The position numbers were made by a program, and so were the translations under genes. The notes under the pieces are model-generated. The model did not search any database. It saw only the letters and a program-made list of their open reading frames with translations, and was not told the DNA's origin. Below are positions 1 to 5,499 of a DNA stretch of 5,499 nucleotides, in pieces (positions within the stretch are counted from its first letter, which is position 1; each line of letters starts with the position of its first letter). The DNA comes from JAJPJX01 sp964568355. GTDB taxonomy: Bacteria > Acidobacteriota > Terriglobia > Bryobacterales > Bryobacteraceae. Where the stretch lies: NCBI GenBank assembly GCA_964568355.1, contig CAZMRK010000548.1, positions 1 through 5,499 on the forward strand, written 5' to 3'.

Positions 1-637
1 GAGCACGGCCACCATCGCCTCCATGTCGGCGCGCGCCGTCCTGGAGCCCTCGCTCGCCCGTTCGGCCGTGGCCGGGGCGGCCCTTTCCACCGTCGCCACC
101 GTTGTCCTCATGGCGATCATCGTCGGAGTCACCAGCCTGCGCGTGTTGCAGCTTCTGGCGATCCCGCTCCTTTCGGCCGGCGCAGCCGCGCTGCTCTACG
201 GCGGAATCCTGACCTTCCTCAGCGTTCGCCAGCCGGCGCCCCCATCCACGCGTCCGGGCCGACCCTTTGACCTCCGGACAGCCTTGCTGCTGGCCGCCAC
301 CATCGCCCTGGTCTTGCTGGTCTCCGCAGCCCTCAATGCCTGGCTGGGACAGGCCGGCGTTCTCGCCTCCACCGTGGTCGCCGGACTGGCGGATCCTCAT
401 GCGGCCGCCGTTTCGGTGGCCTCCCTGGTGGAATCGAACAAGCTGAGCGTTCCCGCGGCCGTGGCTCCTATCTTGGCTGCCTTCACCGCCAACACGCTGA
501 CCAAAATCGTGGTCGCCATTTCGAGCGGTGGACGCCGTTTTGCCTGGCAGGTCGTCCCGGGACTGTTGCTCGTCTGCGCGGCCGCCTGGCTGCCGCTCCT
601 GTTCCTGCAAGGGAGTACCGCCGTGGCCGCTCGCTGA
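1..637 (+). CDS. DUF4010-domain membrane protein (MgtC/SapB-DUF4010 type), C-terminal part
   Basis: This is a partial gene whose 5' end lies outside the window. The frame is open from base 2, and the ATG at 23 is internal: the seven codons before it already encode STATIAS, which matches the conserved Ser-Thr-Ala-Thr segment of DUF4010 proteins. The visible part has 211 residues and is very hydrophobic, with about six membrane segments (fragment residues roughly 22-45, 46-68, 91-112, 115-140, 147-172 and 180-202). Two family landmarks are present: GLADPHAAAVS near residue 123, and an AN-TLTK stretch followed by GGRRFAWQ near 160-182. Full-length relatives carry an N-terminal MgtC/SapB-like domain and total about 400 residues. 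MgtC-type proteins are linked to magnesium limitation and membrane energetics, but the role of DUF4010 itself is unknown, so no substrate is assigned. It converges on the permease gene, 2 bp away, with no sign of a functional link. Confidence 0.85.
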   Translation, partial: STATIASMSARAVLEPSLARSAVAGAALSTVATVVLMAIIVGVTSLRVLQLLAIPLLSAGAAALLYGGILTFLSVRQPAPPSTRPGRPFDLRTALLLAATIALVLLVSAALNAWLGQAGVLASTVVAGLADPHAAAVSVASLVESNKLSVPAAVAPILAAFTANTLTKIVVAISSGGRRFAWQVVPGLLLVCAAAWLPLLFLQGSTAVAAR

Positions 638-667
638 CGTTACTCTTCGCGAAGGATCTCGAGCGGC
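626..667. terminator. Inverted repeat spanning both convergent stop codons, possible bidirectional terminator
   Basis: GCCGCTCG at 626-633 is the exact reverse complement of CGAGCGGC at 660-667, giving an 8-bp GC-rich stem. The 26-nt loop contains the 10-bp palindrome CTTCGCGAAG at 645-654. Both stop codons (635-637 on +, 640-642 on -) fall in the loop, and the arms are coding sequence of the two genes. Neither strand has a U-tract after the stem, so it is not a canonical intrinsic terminator. It is the only candidate terminator at this junction, and chance pairing in GC-rich coding DNA is possible. Confidence 0.3.
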
Positions 668-3210
668 TTCTGGCCCAGAATGCGGAAACTTGCCAGCCAT
701 CCCGCCGCATTGGCGACCAGCGCGGCCAGCACAATCGCCAGCACGTTCGGCAGTAGATCGAAGCGGAATTCCACGTTCAGCAGGCGTTTGAGAATCAGGC
801 CGGAAAAAGCCGTAGCCAGCAGGCTGCCCAGCAATCCGGCCGCCGCCCCCAGCACCAGAAACTCGATCGAGAAAATGCCGGTCACCTGGCGCCGCGTGGC
901 TCCCAGGGTCTTCAGGATCACCACTTCGCGTACCCGCCGGAAGCGCGTGCCCGCCACGCTCGAAGCCAGAATCACCATCCCTGCCAGAATCGCGAACAGC
1001 GAAATGAAGCGGATCACCAGCGCAATCTGATCCACCACCTGCTGCACGATTTCGAGCACGTCGGCCACGTTCACCACCGTCACCGTCGGGTAGCGGTCGT
1101 ACACCACCCTCTGCAAGGCGGCCACCCGTCGCGGCTCCACCCGCACGCCGCCATAGTAGATCGCCGGATACCCATCTAGGCTGCCGGGACTGAAGACGAA
1201 TTCGAACCGGCCCGCCATCCGCACCGATTCCATTCGCTCCACGCAGGCCACGCGATTTTCGAGCGTGCGCCCGGCGATCTCCCAGCGCAGGAGCGCTCCG
1301 GGCTTGACGTTGAGAATCCGCGCGGCTTCTTCGTGCACGCACACCTCCGGCGTTGCCGGCGTGCCGCTCCACCACGCTCCGCTGAGGATCTCGGTTTCTG
1401 GCGGCATCGCTCCCGCCCAGGTCACCGATCGTGTGCGCAGAAAGCGCCGTCCCCATTCCCGGAGCGGCAGTTTCTCTACCGGCACCTGGTTGATCGAGAC
1501 CAGCCGCGCGGCCACCGAGGCCGCCACCTCCGGAGGCGATTGGATCCCCGGCTGGCTCTTCACCAAGTCGGTCAATGCCTGGCGCTCGGAAGCCGGAATG
1601 TCCAGCAGGAACACGTTGGGCATGCCCGGGGGAGCGCTGTTCATAATCTGCACCAGTAGCGAGCGCTGCAGCAGGTAGATGGAGAGGGTGAACATCACGC
1701 CGATGCCCAGTGCTACCAGGATCGTCTGCGCATGGTTGCCCGGCCGGTACAGATTGGCCAGCCCCTGCCGCAGTATCGTGGGCAAAGCGCGCCGGGTTCC
1801 CCGCAGGAAGCCTTCGAGGCCGCGCAGCAGCGCCCAGGCGATCCCCGCCAGCAGCGCCAGGCTGATCAGCAGGCCCCCCACGAAGTAAGCTCCCGTGCGC
1901 GCGGCTTCTCGCGGCGTCGTGCCCGCCAGCCACGCGGAGATCAGCCCCATGCCCAGCAGGATGGCGCCCCCGGCTACGATCGCTCCCCGCGAGCTTCTCC
2001 AGCGCGCCCTCCACGCCTTGCGATTCTCCGCCATATCGCGGCGAAAGATCACCGCCGGGCGGATCTCGCGGATGCCCAGCAGCGGCGGCAGCGTGAATAG
2101 CAGCGTGGTCAGCATCCCGATCGCCAGCCCTTGCGCGGCGGGTGCCAGGTCCAGGCCGGCGCTCGCGGTCAGTTGAAAATAACGGCGGATAAGCAGGGGA
2201 AACGTGTACTCCACCGCGCCGCCTACCGCGATGCCCAGCAGTCCGCCCGCCAGTCCCAGCATCAAGGTCTGCGCCAGGTAGATCCGCAGCACCTGGCCGG
2301 AGGAAGCGCCCAGGCATTTCAAGATCGCGATCGAATCCAGCTTCTGCTGCAGATGCGCCTGCATGGCGGTGGCCACGCCCAGCGCGCCGACAATCAGGGC
2401 GATCAGGCTGATCAGGCTGAGAAACGTGGTGGCCCGGTTGAGGCCGCGCGTGATGATCGGGTGCGTCTCGCGGTAGTCCGCGATCGTCGCCTCCGGAAAA
2501 TCGCGCTTCAGCGCCATCCGCACTTCCTGGATCGGCGGCCCGCCCGGCGCCAGGCGGAACAAAAAACGCTGCGAGGCGCGGCTGCCGGTCGTAATCAGTC
2601 CCGTGCGGTCCAGGCCGGCGCGCGTGAGCATCACTCGCGGACCCACGTTGAGGCTGCCGGTCATGCGGTCCGGCTCGGAGGCCAGCACGGCAGCGATGCG
2701 AAACTCCTGGCCGCCCAGATTGAGAGGGTCGTCTACGCGCACGTGCAGCCGCATCAGCAGATCTTCGGAGACCGCCGCCGATCCGCTATCCAGCACACGC
2801 GCCAGCGATCCCGGCGGCTCCAGTTTGACCGTTCCATAAAACGGGTAGAGCGCCGGGTCGACCGCCTTCACCGAGATCAGCAGCGGAGTGGCCGTCGTCG
2901 CCGAGGAGGCCATGGTTACCGTCTCGGTCACTTGCGTCGAGCGCACGCCGCGCCGTTCCAGCCTTTGAATCAGGGCCTTTTGCCGGTCATCGGGGAGAGC
3001 GAAGACGCGCAGCGAGAGATCCGCGGCCATCAGCGTACGCGCTTCGCGCAGCAGCATCGCCCGAAAAGTCCGGCTGAAGCTGCGCACCCCGGTCAACGAG
3101 CCGACCCCCACTGCTACCGCCAGAATCACAAACAGAAACTTGCCCGGGGACGCGCGGGCATCCCGCCATGCCAGTTTCAGCGCGGTCGTCCATGCCAGCC
3201 CGGCGCTCAT
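640..3210 (-). CDS. ybbP: ABC transporter permease, YbbP-like (FtsX/MacB superfamily)
   Basis: This 856-residue inner-membrane protein has the duplicated FtsX architecture of YbbP. An N-terminal membrane helix at about residues 25-45 follows a typical WRDARASPGKF lead-in. A first extracytoplasmic MacB-PCD-like domain spans about 46-258, and three helices lie at about 262-284, 308-335 and 358-380. Two linking helices follow at about 409-430 and 440-463. A second copy has a helix at about 494-518, an extracytoplasmic domain at about 520-720 and three helices at about 727-753, 776-803 and 820-843. The coupling motif occurs twice, as ILKCLGAS (296-303) and ILKTLGAT (765-772), each just after the first helix of its three-helix bundle. 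E. coli YbbP is of similar length (about 800 residues). The ATG start overlaps the ATPase stop as ATGA, so translation is probably coupled. The protein likely pairs with the upstream ATPase and acts as a mechanotransmission or lipid-extraction device rather than a classic channel. Its substrate is not visible from sequence. Confidence 0.9.
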   Translation of the reverse strand: MSAGLAWTTALKLAWRDARASPGKFLFVILAVAVGVGSLTGVRSFSRTFRAMLLREARTLMAADLSLRVFALPDDRQKALIQRLERRGVRSTQVTETVTMASSATTATPLLISVKAVDPALYPFYGTVKLEPPGSLARVLDSGSAAVSEDLLMRLHVRVDDPLNLGGQEFRIAAVLASEPDRMTGSLNVGPRVMLTRAGLDRTGLITTGSRASQRFLFRLAPGGPPIQEVRMALKRDFPEATIADYRETHPIITRGLNRATTFLSLISLIALIVGALGVATAMQAHLQQKLDSIAILKCLGASSGQVLRIYLAQTLMLGLAGGLLGIAVGGAVEYTFPLLIRRYFQLTASAGLDLAPAAQGLAIGMLTTLLFTLPPLLGIREIRPAVIFRRDMAENRKAWRARWRSSRGAIVAGGAILLGMGLISAWLAGTTPREAARTGAYFVGGLLISLALLAGIAWALLRGLEGFLRGTRRALPTILRQGLANLYRPGNHAQTILVALGIGVMFTLSIYLLQRSLLVQIMNSAPPGMPNVFLLDIPASERQALTDLVKSQPGIQSPPEVAASVAARLVSINQVPVEKLPLREWGRRFLRTRSVTWAGAMPPETEILSGAWWSGTPATPEVCVHEEAARILNVKPGALLRWEIAGRTLENRVACVERMESVRMAGRFEFVFSPGSLDGYPAIYYGGVRVEPRRVAALQRVVYDRYPTVTVVNVADVLEIVQQVVDQIALVIRFISLFAILAGMVILASSVAGTRFRRVREVVILKTLGATRRQVTGIFSIEFLVLGAAAGLLGSLLATAFSGLILKRLLNVEFRFDLLPNVLAIVLAALVANAAGWLASFRILGQKPLEILREE

Positions 3211-3884
3211 CGCGGCTCATCGGCCACCACCACGCCGTCGCGCAGCACAATGCGGCGATCGGCGTTGGCGGCCAGTTCCCGGTCGTGGGTGACCAGCACC
3301 AGCGTGGTGCTCTCCTCGCGGTTGAGCTTCAGGAGCAGTTCCAGCACCAGGCGCCCGTTTGCCGTGTCCAGGTTGCCGGTTGGCTCATCGGCCATCAGAA
3401 TCGGCGGCCGCACCATAAAGGCGCGTGCCAGCGCTACCCGCTGCTGCTCACCGCCGGAAAGCTGCACCGGATAGTGGTCCCGCCGGTCCAGCAGACCCAC
3501 TCGTTTCAGCAGTTCTGCCGCGCGCGATGGACCCTCGGCGCCATCCATCCCGGCCAGCTCCATCGGCAGCAGAACGTTCTCCTCGGCCGTCAGCGTCGGA
3601 ATCAGGTGATAGGACTGAAAAACGAAGCCGATCTTGCGTCCCCGTAAGAGCGCCAGTTCGTCTTCCTTCAATCCCGTGATGTCCGTACCGTCCAGCAGAA
3701 TGCGGCCCGACGTCGGGACATCCAGGCCGGCCAGCAGGCCGAGCAGCGTGCTCTTGCCGCTGCCCGATGGCCCCATCACCGCCACGAACTGCCCCTTGGG
3801 CACATCCAGGTTGATGCCGCGAAGAATCTCCACGTGGTGGGTGCCGGTGTCGATGGACTTGGTGAGATCGCGAACCTGAATCAC
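3207..3884 (-). CDS. ybbA: ABC transporter ATP-binding protein, YbbA/LolD-like
   Basis: This 225-residue cytoplasmic ATPase is complete and of normal length for the MacB/LolD/YbbA group. Visible motifs are Walker A GPSGSGKST (38-46), the Q-loop at Gln90 (VFQSYHLIP), signature LSGGEQQR (142-149), Walker B ILMADEP with catalytic Glu167, D-loop GNLD (170-173) and switch His200 (VTHD). All key residues are intact, so it should be an active ATPase. The start is GTG at 3884-3882. No upstream ATG exists in frame in the short gap, and MIQVRDLTKS fits the usual family N-terminus. No Shine-Dalgarno sequence precedes the start; the 12 bases upstream are ACAGACCCCTTT. The gene overlaps the permease by 4 nt and is divergent from the tesA-type gene, which points to YbbA rather than LolD; LolD genes normally sit with lolC/lolE. 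It energises the YbbP-like permease. LolD or MacB-like alternatives are less likely given the neighbours. Confidence 0.92.
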   Translation of the reverse strand: MIQVRDLTKSIDTGTHHVEILRGINLDVPKGQFVAVMGPSGSGKSTLLGLLAGLDVPTSGRILLDGTDITGLKEDELALLRGRKIGFVFQSYHLIPTLTAEENVLLPMELAGMDGAEGPSRAAELLKRVGLLDRRDHYPVQLSGGEQQRVALARAFMVRPPILMADEPTGNLDTANGRLVLELLLKLNREESTTLVLVTHDRELAANADRRIVLRDGVVVADEPR

Positions 3885-3911
3885 AAAGGGGTCTGTGTTT
3901 ATTATGGCATT
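3885..3911. promoter_or_regulatory. Divergent start region between ybbA-like and tesA-like genes
   Basis: Only 27 bp separate the two GTG start codons, and this is the only AT-rich patch nearby. On the + strand TATTAT (3900-3905) is a 5/6 match to the -10 consensus and ends 7 nt before the tesA GTG, so transcription could begin at the start codon itself. On the - strand CATAAT (3906-3901) is also a 5/6 match and would give a leader of about 10 nt for ybbA. The two hexamers lie on top of each other on opposite strands, so the promoters would compete. No convincing -35 box is seen on either strand, and any -35 would lie inside the opposite gene. The -10 calls are inference. Confidence 0.35.
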
Positions 3912-4601
3912 GTGAGAAGGCTCGCTTGGTGGTTGACGGCATTCCTGGTGTTGGCCGGGTGCGGCAAAGAGCCGGAACCATCCGTCTCCTCGTCTCCGGC
4001 GGCAGCGGCCCCCGCGCAGGCGCCCCCGGCCGGACGAACCGCCGCCGACACCCGCCCGGTCATCGTCGCCTTTGGCGACAGCCTGACTGCCGGTTTCGGC
4101 CTGGATCCCGGCAAAAGTTACCCCGATTTTTTACAAAAGGAGCTCGACAGCCGCGGCTACCGGTGGCGCGTGGTGAACGCCGGCGTCAGCGGCGACACTA
4201 CTTCGAGCGGGATGGCCCGGATGGATGCCGTGATCGCCGAACATCCAGCCATCGTGATCCTGGAGTTCGGCGGAAACGACGGTCTGCGCGGCCTCCCCCT
4301 GGCCAGTACCCGCGAGAACCTGGAGCAGATGATGGTCGCTCTCCAGAAAGCCGGGGCCCGCGTCGTGCTGGCCGGCATGACCCTGCCGCCCAACTACGGC
4401 CCCGCCTATATCCGCCCGTTCGAACAGATCTACCGTGACCTGGCGGCGCGCCATCGCGTCGCCTTGATTCCGTTTCTGTTGGAAGGAGTGGCCGGTACCA
4501 CCCAATACATGCAGCCGGACGGAATGCACCCCACCGAGGAAGGCTGCCGGCTGGTAGCGCGGAACGTGTTACGCGTCCTGGAACCGCTGTTAAAGAAATG
4601 A
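3912..4601 (+). CDS. tesA: GDSL/SGNH esterase (TesA-like arylesterase, lysophospholipase or thioesterase), predicted lipoprotein
   Basis: This 229-residue secreted hydrolase has all SGNH blocks. Block I is AFGDSLTAG with nucleophile Ser57, block II is NAGVSGDTTSSG with oxyanion Gly94, block III is GGND with Asn122, and block V is DGMHPT with Asp203 and His206. The core resembles E. coli TesA, which hydrolyses acyl-CoA, aryl and lysophospholipid esters in the periplasm. The GTG start at 3912 was chosen because it directly yields a signal peptide (MRR, a hydrophobic run, then lipobox LAGC with Cys17). The longer reading from ATG at 3834 would overlap ybbA and bury the signal. Gly18 at the +2 position gives no inner-membrane retention signal by the E. 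coli rule. Residues about 20-46 are an Ala/Pro/Ser-rich linker. No Shine-Dalgarno sequence is visible. It is divergent from ybbA-ybbP, the same arrangement as in E. coli, suggesting that it acts with that transporter. The exact substrate cannot be told from sequence. Confidence 0.92.
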   Translation: MRRLAWWLTAFLVLAGCGKEPEPSVSSSPAAAAPAQAPPAGRTAADTRPVIVAFGDSLTAGFGLDPGKSYPDFLQKELDSRGYRWRVVNAGVSGDTTSSGMARMDAVIAEHPAIVILEFGGNDGLRGLPLASTRENLEQMMVALQKAGARVVLAGMTLPPNYGPAYIRPFEQIYRDLAARHRVALIPFLLEGVAGTTQYMQPDGMHPTEEGCRLVARNVLRVLEPLLKK

Positions 4602-4611
4602 CTCCCGGGGA

Positions 4612-4640
4612 TTGACACGTACGGCCACCCGTCGTAGAGT
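4612..4640 (+). promoter_or_regulatory. Sigma70-type promoter for the small membrane protein gene
   Basis: A perfect -35 hexamer TTGACA (4612-4617) is followed, after exactly 17 bp, by TAGAGT (4635-4640), a 4/6 match to TATAAT that keeps the TA start and final T. It begins 10 bp after the tesA stop codon. The expected transcription start at about 4646-4648 is only 2-4 nt before the ATG at 4650, so the message would be leaderless or nearly so. Confidence 0.7.
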
Positions 4641-4649
4641 GAAAACCAA

Positions 4650-4766
4650 ATGAAGCCGGACACGGAGGAGCAAAAAGTTCTGCTGCTCGAGTTCGTGGCC
4701 GCGTCAGCCATTTTCGTCATCGTGGCCATCGTCCTCTACATGGTATTCGGCTACAAGCCGGCCTAA
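4650..4766 (+). CDS. Small single-pass membrane protein of unknown function (38 residues)
   Basis: ATG at 4650 opens a 38-codon frame ending in TAA at 4764-4766. The product has a short polar, mostly acidic N-terminus (MKPDTEEQK), one strongly hydrophobic helix at about residues 10-33 and a short tail GYKPA with one Lys. Polar ends flanking a clean membrane helix, together with the consensus-like promoter just upstream, argue for a real gene. No Shine-Dalgarno sequence is present (GAAAACCAA precedes the ATG), which fits near-leaderless initiation from that promoter. The promoter suggests it is transcribed separately from tesA, although readthrough from tesA is possible because no terminator lies between them. 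I do not recognise the family. Small one-helix proteins often modulate a larger membrane complex, but nothing here identifies a partner. The frame is too short to be certain from composition alone. Confidence 0.6.
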   Translation: MKPDTEEQKVLLLEFVAASAIFVIVAIVLYMVFGYKPA

Positions 4767-4779
4767 CCATCCCCGTGGC

Positions 4780-4815
4780 GCCCGTTTTAACGGGCAGCGT
4801 CGACTTCAGTCGACG
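4780..4815. repeat. Tandem pair of perfect palindromes, REP-like intergenic element
   Basis: Hairpin 1 is GCCCGT-TTTA-ACGGGC (4780-4795), a 6-bp stem with a 4-nt loop. Hairpin 2 is CGTCGAC-TTCA-GTCGACG (4798-4815), a 7-bp stem with a 4-nt loop. Only AG separates them. Two adjacent perfect hairpins with small loops in the gap between convergent genes (4767-4832) are typical of dispersed repetitive extragenic palindromes. They could also act as a shared transcription terminator or mRNA 3'-end stabiliser. Neither strand has a U-tract after the stems. Copy number elsewhere in the genome cannot be seen from this window. Confidence 0.6.
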
Positions 4816-4832
4816 GAGCGGACACACCTCTC

Positions 4833-5499
4833 TCACGGCTCGCCGAACTGGCTGCGTACCAGCGTCATGGCCTCTTCCCGCGTACGCACGCGCGATTCCA
4901 GTTGCGCATCTTCCACGGCGGCCAGCATCTTGCCGAACTCCGGACCGGGCCGGTATCCTGCCTCGATCAGGTCGGAGCCGGTCAGCAGCAGCTTCGGCTT
5001 GAGCTGCGCGTGCGAGAGGTCGTTCAGCCTGGCGCGGACCAGCTTATACGTTTCCAGCCGTCCATTGCTCGAAAGGCAGTCCAGGCGGTGCAGTTCCAGG
5101 TGTTCCTCGAAATGGTCCAGACGCAGGAAGCGCTTCAGCGTGCTCTCCCGCATCCGGTCCACGTCCTTGAATCGCATGTGGTTGCCTACCAGGGCCAGCA
5201 CCTGTTCGGTCTGCTCGCTCGAAAACCGCAGGCGGGTCAGGATATGGCGCGCCAGGATCAGGCCTTCCTCCACGTGGCCGTCGAAGCGGATGCGATCCGC
5301 GATTCGAAAGGTCGGAGGCTTGCCGACATCGTGCAGCAGCGCCCCCAGGGCCAGCGTAAGGGTAGGATGCTCCAGCTTTTCGAGCAAGAGCAGGGTGTGG
5401 GTCCACACGTCCCCCTCCGGGTGATATTCGGGCGGCTGCGCGACCCCTTTCATCGCCGCCACTTCCGGCAGAATCTCCGCCAGCAGCCCGGTCTGATCC
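4833..5499 (-). CDS. cca: CCA tRNA nucleotidyltransferase, C-terminal part with HD domain
   Basis: This is a partial gene: the N-terminal nucleotidyltransferase head lies beyond the right edge. The frame is open to base 5498. The GTG at 5462 is internal, since the 12 codons before it encode the family segment DQTGLLAEILPE. Of the 221 visible residues, the first part is the end of the RNA-binding region, with KGVAQPPEYHPEGDVW at 17-32. An HD phosphohydrolase-like domain follows, with His34, His56-Asp57 (LLHDVGKPPTF), His75 (FDGH) and His107 (GNHMRF). A C-terminal tRNA-binding segment contains LLTGSDLIEAGYRPGPEFG. The protein ends in an acidic or basic amphipathic tail finishing FGEP. The family (COG0617) adds or repairs the 3' CCA of tRNAs in the cytoplasm, and the HD domain in bacterial members is associated with 2',3'-cyclic phosphodiesterase or phosphatase activity. 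A poly(A) polymerase cannot be fully excluded without the head domain. The gene converges on the small membrane protein gene across the palindromic gap, and its promoter is outside the window. Confidence 0.88.
   Translation of the reverse strand, partial: DQTGLLAEILPEVAAMKGVAQPPEYHPEGDVWTHTLLLLEKLEHPTLTLALGALLHDVGKPPTFRIADRIRFDGHVEEGLILARHILTRLRFSSEQTEQVLALVGNHMRFKDVDRMRESTLKRFLRLDHFEEHLELHRLDCLSSNGRLETYKLVRARLNDLSHAQLKPKLLLTGSDLIEAGYRPGPEFGKMLAAVEDAQLESRVRTREEAMTLVRSQFGEP

Noticed and set aside
2131..3474. A 447-codon open frame on the + strand opposite the permease and ATPase genes.
   Set aside because: It lies antisense to two well-supported genes with intact motifs. Its composition is dominated by Arg, Gln, Ala and His, as expected from the complement of GC-rich coding DNA, and no domain is recognisable.
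3834..3911. An upstream ATG at 3834 that would add 26 residues to the TesA-like protein.
   Set aside because: It overlaps the divergent ybbA coding region, its added residues look like antisense translation, and it would place the signal peptide and lipobox internally. GTG at 3912 gives a textbook lipoprotein N-terminus.
3933..3938. TTGACG inside the tesA signal-peptide coding region as a -35 box.
   Set aside because: No -10-like hexamer follows at suitable spacing and no gene starts downstream, so it is most likely chance.
4867..5424. A 185-codon open frame on the + strand opposite the CCA-adding enzyme.
   Set aside because: It is Ser/Arg-rich with no domain and is antisense to a clear HD-domain protein, so it is a shadow of that gene.
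5460..5462. The GTG at 5462 as the true start of the CCA-enzyme gene.
   Set aside because: The reading frame continues upstream to the window edge with family-typical residues, and a start here would lack the whole nucleotidyltransferase domain.
1..5499. A defence, mobile or other previously undescribed multi-gene system.
   Set aside because: All large frames belong to recognisable transporter, esterase, DUF4010 and tRNA-processing families. No transposase, integrase, nuclease, toxin or repeat array was found on either strand.

Overview
The window is GC-rich and gene-dense. It is chromosomal housekeeping or envelope sequence with no insertion sequence, phage gene, CRISPR array, rRNA or tRNA visible. 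Strong C or G preference at third codon positions, the wording of the CCA-adding enzyme fragment and SD-poor starts suggest an Acidobacteriota-like bacterium (Solibacter/Bryobacter type). That placement is an impression from memory, not a search result. The double-membrane envelope fits the lipoprotein and periplasmic enzyme seen here.

Layout from left to right. (1) At 1-637 (+) lies the C-terminal half of a MgtC/SapB-DUF4010-type membrane protein, cut by the window edge. (2) It converges, with 2 bp between the two stop codons, on a minus-strand pair at 640-3884: a ybbA-like ABC ATPase followed by a ybbP-like FtsX/MacB-family permease. These two overlap by 4 nt (ATGA) and form an operon. (3) Divergent from this operon, with only 27 bp between the two GTG start codons, is a tesA-type GDSL/SGNH esterase at 3912-4601 (+), predicted to be a lipoprotein. 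(4) A consensus-like sigma70 promoter just after tesA precedes a 38-residue single-pass membrane protein at 4650-4766 (+) that I do not recognise. (5) The 66-bp gap that follows holds two tandem perfect hairpins that look like a dispersed palindromic repeat. (6) At 4833-5499 (-) is the C-terminal part of a CCA tRNA nucleotidyltransferase with an HD domain, cut by the right edge.

The functional core is ybbP-ybbA-tesA. The same divergent neighbourhood occurs in E. coli and Pseudomonas. The reading is that an ABC mechanotransmission-type complex works with an extracytoplasmic lipid or ester hydrolase, probably pulling hydrophobic substrates from the inner membrane and hydrolysing them. Here the hydrolase appears to be membrane-tethered by a lipid anchor and an Ala/Pro-rich linker. 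I found no clearly new multi-gene system. The best leads are the small membrane protein with its own near-leaderless promoter, the tandem palindrome, and the very short divergent start region.
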